12,584 bases of DNA from Chloroflexota bacterium (GTDB lineage: Bacteria > Chloroflexota > UBA6077), in assembly GCA_021806765.1 (NCBI GenBank), contig JAJZQR010000151.1, positions 1 through 12,584 on the forward strand, in the 5' to 3' direction. The position numbers and the translations under genes are program-made. The notes beneath the pieces are model-generated. The model had not been told where the DNA came from, made no database searches, and was given only the letters and a program-made list of their open reading frames with translations. Each line of letters opens with the position of its first letter. Within the stretch, counting starts at the first letter, position 1. Below are positions 1 through 6,675 of the stretch, in pieces.

Positions 1-810
1 AGGAGCTGCCAGGGCGTAGAGAAGTTGGGGGTAGAGCGAGGGTTGCCCCAGCAGCCCGAGGGCAGAGCCCGCGAGGAGCGCCAGCCCCGAGCCCGCCGTC
101 ATGAGGGCCCGGCGGTTGCGCACCCAGAAGGGGCGCCCGGCGGCGGTCTGCCGGCCGGTCGACGCCGGCACGGCGCCGTAGCCGCTCCGTTCTACCACGC
201 GGACGATGTCGGCGGCACCCAGGGAGGAGCGGTGCGTCACGACCAGTTTGGCCGAGCCGAAGTCCACCCGGGCGCTGAGGATCCCGGGCACCGGGGCGAG
301 GTTCCTCTCGATGGTCAGGGCACAGTCGGCGCAGTCCAGGCCGGATAGGCGGAACTCCTGGGTGGTGCTCTGAAGGCGAGCAGCCTCGGCGACGCCGTAG
401 CCCATCCCCTGGATGCGGGCCGCGATGTCGTCGCGGCTCACCCGCTCGGCCTCGTACTCCACCCGCATCGTGCCGGCGGCGAAATTGACCGCGGCGAAGA
501 GGACGCCAGGCATCCGCCCGACCGCCGTCTCCAGCTTGGCGGCACAGTCGGCGCAGTCCATGTCGGTGATAGCCAGCGTCTCGTGGGCATAGCGCTGGGC
601 GATCCCGGCCCCCAGGTCCTTTGCCAGGTCTACCAGCCGGTCCTGGGACACCAGTTCGGGATCGAAAGCCAGGGTCAGGGCACCTCGCTCGCGATGCACG
701 TCGGCCGAGTCGACCCCTCTCACCAGGGCGACAGCCTGCCGCAGCCGGTCTACGCAGCGAGCGCATTCCCCGCCCTCGGGCAATGTCACGGCGACCTCTA
801 CCGTATTCAA
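1..810 (-). CDS. Heavy-metal P-type ATPase, N-terminal part (runs off left edge)
   Basis: This reading frame stays open from about 810 to the left edge (270 codons). It shows three HMA-like metal-binding modules: a divergent one with GGECARC (Cys 16/19), then MDCADC (Cys 86/89) and LDCADC (Cys 160/163). A basic segment and the first membrane helix (about residues 236-254) follow; the catalytic core lies outside the window. The N-terminus aligns with that of the ATPase at 980-3316, including a shared 'IA-x-RY-x-HE' stretch before the second module, so the two are tandem paralogs, probably co-transcribed. By family, such proteins export soft or transition-metal cations across the inner membrane using ATP; the metal cannot be read here. 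The start is unusual. The frame begins at TTG 810, whereas the well-spaced Shine-Dalgarno serves ATG 818, which reads only three codons before TGA (see findings). Confidence 0.85.
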   Translation of the reverse strand, partial: MNTVEVAVTLPEGGECARCVDRLRQAVALVRGVDSADVHRERGALTLAFDPELVSQDRLVDLAKDLGAGIAQRYAHETLAITDMDCADCAAKLETAVGRMPGVLFAAVNFAAGTMRVEYEAERVSRDDIAARIQGMGYGVAEAARLQSTTQEFRLSGLDCADCALTIERNLAPVPGILSARVDFGSAKLVVTHRSSLGAADIVRVVERSGYGAVPASTGRQTAAGRPFWVRNRRALMTAGSGLALLAGSALGLLGQPSLYPQLLYALAAP

Positions 811-979
811 CTCTCCATAACTCCCCTCCCGCCGGACCCCCTCCGGCGCGATTCGGACATCTGCGTCATGCCCTTCCCTCCCTGCAGCCTCCGACGCTCA
901 TGCGTGGATGTGCATCCTCGACCTGATCAACACCAAGACCCTCGCCCTGGCAGCTCCTCCCGGCCATCTCCTCGGGCGG

Positions 980-3316
980 TCATCCGCCGCGATAGCCGAG
1001 CAGTCGGAGTGCGTTCAGGGCTACCAGGATGGTGCTGCCCTCGTGAAAGACGATGGCCACGCCGATGCCGGCCAGCCCCGTCACGGCAAGCCCCATCAGC
1101 ACCACGACCACGCCCATCGACACCACCAGGTTCTGCTGGATGACGCGGCGGGTGGCCCGGCCCAGCCCGACGGCGAAGGGGAGCCGGGAGAGGTCGTCCG
1201 CCATGAGGGCCACGTCGGCGGTCTCCAGGGCGACGTCGGTGCCGGCGCCTCCCATGGCGATCCCCACGGTGGCTTTCGCCAGGGCCGGGGCGTCGTTGAC
1301 TCCGTCGCCCACCATAGCGACGACGCCGTGCTCTCCCACCAGATCGTCGATGGCGTTCAGCTTGCCCTCGGGCATGAGATCGGCCCGATAATCGGCCATC
1401 CCCACCTGTCGGGCGATGTGGGCTGCCACCCGGGCGTTGTCGCCGGTCAGCATAACCGTCTCGGTGACACCCATCTTTCGGAGTGACTCGACCGCCTCCC
1501 TCGCCACCGGGCGCACCACGTCGGCCACGGCGATCAGCCCCACCGGCCCGCGATCCACGCCGACCACCATCGCCGTCTTGCCCTGCTCCTCCAGTCTCCT
1601 CGCCTGCTCCTGGACGGCCGCGGGCAACTGGAGGCCGATCTCCTCGAACAGCCTCAGGTTGCCGACCCGGACGACCTTCCCCTCCACCTCGGCCACGATC
1701 CCTCGCCCCGTGAGGGCGTTCGCCTCGCCGACGGCCGGCAGGGTCAGCCCCCGCTCCTGGGCCGCCCTAACCACCGCCTGCGCCAACGGGTGGGCCGAGC
1801 GGCTCTCGACGGCGGCGGCCAGGGCCAGCAGCTCGTCCTCCGTCATCGAGTTCAGGGCCACCACGTCGGTCAGCTCCGGCTTTCCCCTGGTCACCGTGCC
1901 TGTCTTGTCGAAGGCAACGGCTCGCAGCCTCCCCAGGTTCTCCAGGTGGGCCCCGCCCTTGACCAGGACGCCGCCCCGGGCTGCTCGCGCCACCCCTGCC
2001 AGGATAGCGGAAGGAGTGCCGAGGGCGAGGGCACAGGGGGAGGCCGCCACCAGCAGGGTCATCGCCCGCAGGAAGGAGTCGGCGAAGGGCACGCCCAAGA
2101 GGGGCGGCACCACGATCAGAAGCAGGTCGCCCACCAGGACCGCCGGCACGAAGAAGCGCACGAACCGCTCGGTGAGCTGCTGGGTGGGGGACTTCTGGGC
2201 CTGGGCCTGCTCCACCATCTCCATCACCCGGGCGAGGGTGCTGTCCTTCGCCAGGCGGGTCGTCCTGACGGTGAGGGCACCCTCACCGTTCACCGAGCCG
2301 GTGAAGACCTGATCCCCTGCCGACTTGTCCACGGGGATACTCTCGCCGGTCACGGGTGATTGGTCCACCGCCGAGGCGCCGCTCTCGACCACCCCGTCCA
2401 CCGATACCCGCACCCCAGGGCGGACGATCACCGTGTCGCCGATCTGGACCTGCCCGACGGGGATCTCGACCTCCTGATCGCCGCGCCTCACCAGTGCCGT
2501 CTTGGGGGCGAGATCCGCCAGTGCCCGTATGGCGCTTCTGGCCCTGTCCAGGGCTCGCTCCTCCAGGGCATGGCCCAGGCTGAAGAGGAATAGCAGCAAG
2601 GCGCCCTCGGGGAAGTCGCCTAGGGTCGCCGCCCCCAGGGCCGCCACCACCATCAGCACGTCGGTGTCGAGCTCGCGCTCGCGCAAGGCGTGGAGGGCGT
2701 GGCGGGAGACGTCGTATCCCCCGAAGGCGTAAGCGGCGAGGTACAGGGTCAGAGATGCAGCGAAGGGAAAGGCCAGGAACTGCCCTCCCGTCCAGCCCAG
2801 GGCGAGCAAGACGCCGGCCAGGAGACTGAACAGGAGTTCCCGATTGGCCGCGAACCAGGTGCGGATCGGTCCGGCCGGGACGTCGTATCCGAGCTGCCTG
2901 ATCCGCCTCTCGATAGCCCTCCTACTCGTGTGGCGAGTGTCGAACTCCACGTGGAGGGTCTCCGCGGCGTAGTTGAGACTGGCCGAGAGGACCCCGTCCA
3001 CCCTGGAGATGCCGTGCTCCACCACCAGGGCGCAGTCGGAGCAGTCCATCCCCTCCACGGGGATCACCTCGTGGTGATAGCGATTGGCGATGTCGGTGCC
3101 CGCCCGCTGGGCGAGGCGACGCACGTCCTCCACCGTGATCTGGGCAGGGTCGTAGTGAAGGCAGAGGCGGGGCGGGGCCTGGTCCCGCTCCACGTGGGCG
3201 CGTCCGATCCCCTTGCGCCCCGCAAGGGCCCCCTCCAGCCGTTCGATACACCTGTCCCGGCCGTCCTCGATGCCGGGCAGCAGCAGCGGGACCTCCAGTT
3301 CAAGGGTCTTCTCCAT
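980..3316 (-). CDS. Heavy-metal-translocating P1B-type ATPase (P1B-4-like core)
   Basis: This is a full-length metal-exporting P-type ATPase of 778 residues. The N-terminus carries a degenerate HMA-like domain with a single Cys (residues 1-80), then a canonical HMA with MDCSDC (Cys 91/94). The core shows TGES (323-326, actuator), SPC in the transmembrane metal site (426-428), DKTGT with phosphorylated Asp470, the HP motif (509-510), TGDN (624-627), GDGVND (670-675) and HEGST in the last helices (758-762). SPC plus HEGST is the signature of subgroup P1B-4 (Co/Fe/Zn/Cd-type exporters) rather than the CPC of CopA or ZntA. Cys-type HMA domains are less usual in that subgroup. The ATG is supported by AGGAGAG about 5 nt upstream. 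It is the first gene of a minus-strand operon with the partial ATPase and is divergent from the ArsR-type regulator. Function is firm; the exact metal is inference. Confidence 0.95.
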   Translation of the reverse strand: MEKTLELEVPLLLPGIEDGRDRCIERLEGALAGRKGIGRAHVERDQAPPRLCLHYDPAQITVEDVRRLAQRAGTDIANRYHHEVIPVEGMDCSDCALVVEHGISRVDGVLSASLNYAAETLHVEFDTRHTSRRAIERRIRQLGYDVPAGPIRTWFAANRELLFSLLAGVLLALGWTGGQFLAFPFAASLTLYLAAYAFGGYDVSRHALHALRERELDTDVLMVVAALGAATLGDFPEGALLLFLFSLGHALEERALDRARSAIRALADLAPKTALVRRGDQEVEIPVGQVQIGDTVIVRPGVRVSVDGVVESGASAVDQSPVTGESIPVDKSAGDQVFTGSVNGEGALTVRTTRLAKDSTLARVMEMVEQAQAQKSPTQQLTERFVRFFVPAVLVGDLLLIVVPPLLGVPFADSFLRAMTLLVAASPCALALGTPSAILAGVARAARGGVLVKGGAHLENLGRLRAVAFDKTGTVTRGKPELTDVVALNSMTEDELLALAAAVESRSAHPLAQAVVRAAQERGLTLPAVGEANALTGRGIVAEVEGKVVRVGNLRLFEEIGLQLPAAVQEQARRLEEQGKTAMVVGVDRGPVGLIAVADVVRPVAREAVESLRKMGVTETVMLTGDNARVAAHIARQVGMADYRADLMPEGKLNAIDDLVGEHGVVAMVGDGVNDAPALAKATVGIAMGGAGTDVALETADVALMADDLSRLPFAVGLGRATRRVIQQNLVVSMGVVVVLMGLAVTGLAGIGVAIVFHEGSTILVALNALRLLGYRGG

Positions 3317-3366
3317 ATCGCTCTCCTCGGGCGTGGCCCGGCTGCCGCGCCGGCCGCCATGGAACC

Positions 3367-3384
3367 ATTAAGCATCCCCTTAAT
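3367..3384. promoter_or_regulatory. 18-bp dyad, probable repressor operator 2
   Basis: The sequence ATTAAG-N6-CTTAAT is a perfect 6-bp inverted repeat with a 6-nt spacer. It lies about +7 to +24 relative to the predicted start of the ATPase transcript. Spacing and half-site resemble the dyad at 3440-3457; together they read RTTWAG-N6-CTWAAY. This architecture suits a winged-helix ArsR/SmtB dimer, and a site just downstream of the promoter would block transcription. Binding by the neighbouring regulator is inference. Confidence 0.5.
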
Positions 3385-3395
3385 CGTCGTGGCGC

Positions 3396-3424
3396 ATCAT
3401 AACACGGGCGGCAAGCTCCTGCAA
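3396..3424 (-). promoter_or_regulatory. Sigma70-type promoter of the ATPase operon
   Basis: On the minus strand TTGCAG (3424-3419) is followed after exactly 17 bp by TATGAT (3401-3396), matching the -35 TTGACA and -10 TATAAT consensus at 4/6 and 5/6. The predicted start is an A near 3390, giving a leader of about 74 nt before the ATG at 3316. It sits between two similar dyads, which fits metal-responsive repression. Confidence 0.7.
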
Positions 3425-3439
3425 GAGAGCGAGCGCGTT

Positions 3440-3457
3440 GTTTAGGAAACACTAAAC
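3440..3457. promoter_or_regulatory. 18-bp dyad, probable repressor operator 1
   Basis: GTTTAG-N6-CTAAAC is a perfect 6-6-6 inverted repeat in the divergent ATPase/regulator region. It is 15 bp upstream of the ATPase -35 box and 8 bp upstream of the candidate -35 of the regulator, so one bound dimer could affect both promoters. It resembles the dyad at 3367-3384. Confidence 0.5.
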
Positions 3458-3465
3458 TAGCCTCC

Positions 3466-3494
3466 TTGATCGTGCGACGCCCTGTGGATAGACT
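3466..3494 (+). promoter_or_regulatory. Candidate promoter of the ArsR-type regulator
   Basis: TTGATC (3466-3471) and TAGACT (3489-3494) are separated by 17 bp and each matches the sigma70 consensus at 4 of 6 positions. The predicted start is near 3501. A rival is the lone -10-like GATAAT at 3517-3522, which would place the start at or next to the ATG (3528) and give a leaderless mRNA. I cannot choose between them from sequence. Confidence 0.4.
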
Positions 3495-3505
3495 GGGCGT
3501 CGCAC
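3472..3505. repeat. 34-bp perfect dyad around the regulator -10 box
   Basis: GTGCGACGCCC (3472-3482) and its exact reverse complement (3495-3505) flank a 12-nt centre holding the candidate -10 TAGACT. The predicted transcript begins inside the right arm, so an RNA hairpin from both arms would not form from that promoter. A DNA operator is the more natural reading. It is unlike the AT-rich 18-bp dyads nearby, so a different protein may bind it. Confidence 0.5.
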
Positions 3506-3527
3506 CCTCGTATCAGGATAATCGGTT

Positions 3528-3854
3528 ATGATCGCCACGACTTCGTCCCAAACCCTAACCGAGAAGGCCAAGCTGTTTCGAGGCTTTTCCGATCCCACTC
3601 GCCTCGCCATCCTGGAAGCCCTGCGGCCCGGGCCTTTGAGTGTCTCCGCGATTGTCGAGGCCACCAGACTTCCCCAATCCACGGTGTCCAACCATCTGGC
3701 CTGTCTGAACGGGTGCGGGCTCGTCGCCACGCAACAGCAGGGCAAGTACGCCTACTACAGCCACAGCGATGAACGAGTCGAACTGCTGCTGCGACTCGGT
3801 GGTGAGTTGATGGCGGACGTGGCGAGGGGAGTCTACGAGTGCACCCGAATGTAG
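3528..3854 (+). CDS. ArsR/SmtB-family metal-sensing repressor, CmtR-like
   Basis: This is a small winged-helix regulator of 108 residues. The segment with 'SDPTRLAILEAL' (21-32) and the recognition-helix region 'STVSNHLACL' (51-60) are typical of ArsR/SmtB proteins. It lacks the ELCVCDL-type site of CadC/ArsR. It does have Cys59 and Cys63 in 'HLACLNGCGLV' plus Cys105 near the C-terminus. That arrangement matches Mycobacterium tuberculosis CmtR, a Cd/Pb sensor using Cys57, Cys61 and Cys102. The divergent P-type ATPase and the dyads in between make it the probable local repressor, released from DNA by metal. The ATG has only a weak AGGA (3515-3518) upstream. Family assignment is firm; the sensed metal is inferred from Cys positions alone. 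Confidence 0.92.
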   Translation: MIATTSSQTLTEKAKLFRGFSDPTRLAILEALRPGPLSVSAIVEATRLPQSTVSNHLACLNGCGLVATQQQGKYAYYSHSDERVELLLRLGGELMADVARGVYECTRM

Positions 3855-3934
3855 TCCGCGGGCCCGTCAACTTCGTTCTCTCATGGAGCCTACAGTAGAC
3901 AGCAGAGGATTGCGGTTTAGACAAGGAGGTCCAC

Positions 3935-4558
3935 GTGTCCCAACGGCGCACACACAGGCAGTCCAACTCTGGCCAGCCCCCGGGCAGGCGCGAGAGCCGC
4001 GATAGCTGGGAGGCCAAGCGGCGGCGTTTCGCCGGTGACAGCGGGGGGAGCCGGGGATCCAGGGGGCTGAGCCCCACCACGCTGCTCACCATCGGCGGCA
4101 TCTTCCTCGGCATAGCCTTCGTTGTGGTGATGACCTTTGCCGGCAACTCCAGTCCCGGCGCCACGGCCGTCTCGGCCGTGCAGCAGATACCTGCCGCGAC
4201 TGGCGCCACCGAGGGTGGCAAGGTCTCCATCTCGGCCCAGGAGGTGGCCGAGAAGAAGCTGGTGTACTGGGACTACCAGCAGGGCAGCACGAAGGTCCCT
4301 CTCCTCGCCTACTCGACCCCTTCTGGAGCCGTGAAGCTGGCGGCGCGACTGTGCGAGCCGTGCAACGGATATAGCTTCCGCGTGGAGGGCACCAATCTCG
4401 TCTGCAATACCTGCGGCACCCGCTGGGACCTGGAGACCTCCAAGGGGATCTCCGGCGGTTGCCTCGAGTACCCCCCCGAGGTGCTCCCCAGCACCCTGGC
4501 CGACGGCAAACTGAGCGCCGACGAGGCGAAGATAGCTAGCTGGAAGCCCAGGGTCTAG
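3935..4558 (+). CDS. Membrane-anchored DUF2318 (Fe-S-type) protein
   Basis: This 207-residue protein has a basic, Ser/Arg-rich cytoplasmic tail (1-45), one membrane helix (about 48-69) and a presumably extracytoplasmic DUF2318 domain. The domain carries paired cysteines CEPC (140-143) and CNTC (157-160), then 'GTRWDLETSKGISGGCLEYP' with Cys176, which is characteristic of the family. DUF2318 is described as Fe-S-containing and often sits beside iron or redox transport genes; its exact reaction is not established. The GTG start is chosen because AAGGAGGT lies 4 nt upstream, a near-perfect Shine-Dalgarno. The following ccmF-like gene is 63 bp away in the same direction, suggesting a role in redox or haem handling at the membrane. 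I could not identify a convincing promoter in the 80-bp gap upstream. Confidence 0.88.
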   Translation: MSQRRTHRQSNSGQPPGRRESRDSWEAKRRRFAGDSGGSRGSRGLSPTTLLTIGGIFLGIAFVVVMTFAGNSSPGATAVSAVQQIPAATGATEGGKVSISAQEVAEKKLVYWDYQQGSTKVPLLAYSTPSGAVKLAARLCEPCNGYSFRVEGTNLVCNTCGTRWDLETSKGISGGCLEYPPEVLPSTLADGKLSADEAKIASWKPRV

Positions 4559-4621
4559 TGAGGACAGCTAAACCCCGCTGACGACGGCGGGAGCTCTTGG
4601 AAAGCGAGGGAGCTGAACAGC

Positions 4622-6631
4622 ATGGCGGACTTTGGACGTATCTGCGTGGTTGCCGCTTTCGCGGTTGCCGTCTACCTGACCGTCGCCTCCGCCCTCGGCA
4701 TCACCGGCAGCAGCGCTTTGCTGCTGGCCAGCGCCAGAAGGGCGGTGTACGCGGCGGCGGCCCTGGTGAGCCTCGCCTGGCTCACCCTGGTTCTGGCCTT
4801 CGTCAGACACGATTTCTCCATAGAGGCCGTTGCCGGCTACAACAGCCGCTTCAACAGCCTGGCCTACAGCATCTCGGGGGCCTATGCCAGCCAGGCAGGT
4901 TCCCTTCTCATGTGGGCCTGGGGAGTGGCAATGGTGATGCTCATCACCACCCTCCAGTTTCGCGGCCAGCAGAAGGGCTTCATGCCCTGGGCGACCGCGG
5001 TGATGGGCGCCGTCGCCACCCTCTTCCTGGCTTTGGTCACCTTCGTGTCGGACCCCTTCGCCAAGTCGCAGGTGATCCCCGCGGACGGCAAGGGCCTTAA
5101 CCCGCTCCTTGAGAACGTCGGGATGCTGTTTCACCCCCCGACGCTCTACATCGGCTACGTGGCCTTCACCGTCCCCTTCGCCTTCGCCATTGCCGCGCTG
5201 ATCACCGGGCGCCTGGGCGACGAGTGGATCCGGCTGACCCGTCGGTGGGCGCTCACCGCCTGGGCATTCTTGACGGTTGGCAACATCCTCGGCGCCCAGT
5301 GGGCCTACGTGGAGTTGGGCTGGGGTGGATACTGGGGCTGGGACCCGGTGGAGAACTCCTCCTTCATGCCGTGGCTGACCGGCACCGCCTTCCTGCACTC
5401 GGCGATGGTGCAGAAGCGGCGCGGCATGTTCAAGATCTGGAACCTGGTCCTCATCATAGCCACGTTCCTGCTCACTATCTTCGGTACCTTCCTGACCAGG
5501 AGCGACATCCTGTCCTCCGTCCACACCTTCGGTAATACGGGCCTCGGCCCAGTTCTCGTCGCTTTCATGGCCCTGGTTATCATCGTGTCGGTGGCATTGA
5601 TCTTCCATAGGATGCCCCTGCTCAGGAGCGATACCCAGACGGAGTCCTTCGCCTCCCGGGAGGCGGCTTTCCTGCTGAACAACCTGCTCCTCGCCTGCGC
5701 GACCTTCGCGGTCTTCTGGGGCACGATGTTCCCGGTCATCTCGCAGCTTTTTAGCGGCGCGAAGGTCACCGTCAACGCGTCCTTCTTCAATCAGGTGGCC
5801 GGGCCGATCCTGCTGGCCGTGGTGGTGCTGATGGGGGTCTGCCCCCTGCTCGTCTGGGGGCACGGCTCGGCCGGCCGGGTTTTCAGGGCTCTTGCCTTCC
5901 CGCTGGCATTCGCGCTGGCCACCTCAGCCATCTCCTTCTCCCTGGGCGCCCGGGAGATCTGGGCTCTCGCGGGCCTCGCTGCCATGGGCTTCGTGTGTGG
6001 CACGCTGGCTCGGGAGTTCTATCGCGGGGCCCGGGCCAAGGGGCGCGCCACAGGAAGGAGCGCCATCCTCGCGTTGCTTCCCGCGGTTCTTGGCAACAAG
6101 CCGCGCTACGGGGCCTACCTGGTGCACCTGGGGATCGCCCTCATGGTCGTCGGCGTGGTCGGCTCTTATGGCTTCAAGACGGAGAGGGAGGTATCCCTCA
6201 CTCCGGGACAGGAGGTCACGATAGGCGGTTACCGGGTGGTGTACAACGGCCTCCTGTCCTCCAAGAACGGCAGGAAGGACGTGGTGTCGGCCGACATGGC
6301 AGTCTACTCGGGCTCGCAGATGATCGACAGACTGCGACCCTCGGTAGAGTTCACATCGGGGGGCGATGAGCACGGCAATACCGAGGTCGCCATTCGGTCC
6401 ACTCCCACGGAGGACCTCTACCTGATCCTGAGTTCGTGGGACCAGCAGAAAAAGGCCGGCCTGAAGCTGGTGATCAACCCTCTCGTCATGTGGATTTGGA
6501 TCGGCGGCTACCTGCTGGTCTTCGGTGCCCTCCTGGCCTGGTGGCCGCAGCGGGAGGAGCGGCCCCAGGAGGCAGAAGATGCAGCTCCTGTTGCAGGCCG
6601 CGGACGGATAGGGGAGCTTGCCGAAGCATGA
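4622..6631 (+). CDS. ccmF: CcmF-type cytochrome c haem lyase subunit
   Basis: This 669-residue polytopic membrane protein is of the length expected for CcmF, the haem-handling core of the System I cytochrome c maturation complex, which attaches haem b to apocytochromes outside the membrane. The tryptophan-rich WWD motif is complete (WGGYWGWDPVEN, residues 234-245). Four histidines sit where family members bind haem: His171 in 'LFHPPTLYIGY', His259 in 'AFLHSAM', His301 in 'SSVHTFG' and His502 in 'YLVHLG'. The large C-terminal periplasmic loop (about 518-610) and final helix are present. A GGGAG lies about 9 nt before the ATG. It is placed between a DUF2318 gene and a CcmI-like gene. No ccmABCDE or ccmG/H is visible here, so the rest of the pathway must be encoded elsewhere. 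Confidence 0.96.
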   Translation: MADFGRICVVAAFAVAVYLTVASALGITGSSALLLASARRAVYAAAALVSLAWLTLVLAFVRHDFSIEAVAGYNSRFNSLAYSISGAYASQAGSLLMWAWGVAMVMLITTLQFRGQQKGFMPWATAVMGAVATLFLALVTFVSDPFAKSQVIPADGKGLNPLLENVGMLFHPPTLYIGYVAFTVPFAFAIAALITGRLGDEWIRLTRRWALTAWAFLTVGNILGAQWAYVELGWGGYWGWDPVENSSFMPWLTGTAFLHSAMVQKRRGMFKIWNLVLIIATFLLTIFGTFLTRSDILSSVHTFGNTGLGPVLVAFMALVIIVSVALIFHRMPLLRSDTQTESFASREAAFLLNNLLLACATFAVFWGTMFPVISQLFSGAKVTVNASFFNQVAGPILLAVVVLMGVCPLLVWGHGSAGRVFRALAFPLAFALATSAISFSLGAREIWALAGLAAMGFVCGTLAREFYRGARAKGRATGRSAILALLPAVLGNKPRYGAYLVHLGIALMVVGVVGSYGFKTEREVSLTPGQEVTIGGYRVVYNGLLSSKNGRKDVVSADMAVYSGSQMIDRLRPSVEFTSGGDEHGNTEVAIRSTPTEDLYLILSSWDQQKKAGLKLVINPLVMWIWIGGYLLVFGALLAWWPQREERPQEAEDAAPVAGRGRIGELAEA

Positions 6632-6675
6632 AGCATGCTTACTTGCGGCTGATGGAGGACCGGAGAGATGTCTGA
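6628..6675 (+). CDS. Possible 15-residue coupling ORF between ccmF and the CcmI-like gene
   Basis: ATG 6628 overlaps the ccmF stop as ATGA and reads 15 codons (MKHAYLRLMEDRRDV). It terminates just inside the next gene, whose ATG at 6668 it overlaps. GGGGAG lies about 11 nt upstream. The double overlap would let ribosomes pass from ccmF to the next gene. There is no domain and it is too short to judge by composition, so it may be only a consequence of tight packing. Confidence 0.2.
   Translation: MKHAYLRLMEDRRDV

Noticed and set aside
866..967. Minus-strand 33-codon ORF after the first ATPase, overlapping a 20-codon ORF (869-807) that runs into the second ATPase
   Set aside because: The chain of overlaps is suggestive, but the first has no spaced Shine-Dalgarno, both are compositionally nondescript, and the ATG 818 site better explains the ribosome-binding sequence.
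3866..3901. Possible promoter for the DUF2318 gene (TACAGT or TAGACA as -10)
   Set aside because: No -35 with acceptable match and spacing was found, so it cannot be supported from sequence alone.
4574..4591. Short hairpin CCCGC-N8-GCGGG between the DUF2318 gene and ccmF
   Set aside because: Only a 5-bp stem with no T-tract. Such pairs are expected by chance at this GC content, and the genes look co-transcribed.
4568..5863. Long open frames antisense to ccmF and the zinc-ribbon gene (also 5924-7324 and 6910-7887 on the minus strand)
   Set aside because: Low-complexity translations rich in Gly, Arg, His and Pro with no domains, lying opposite well-identified genes. They are a GC-skewed codon-position effect.
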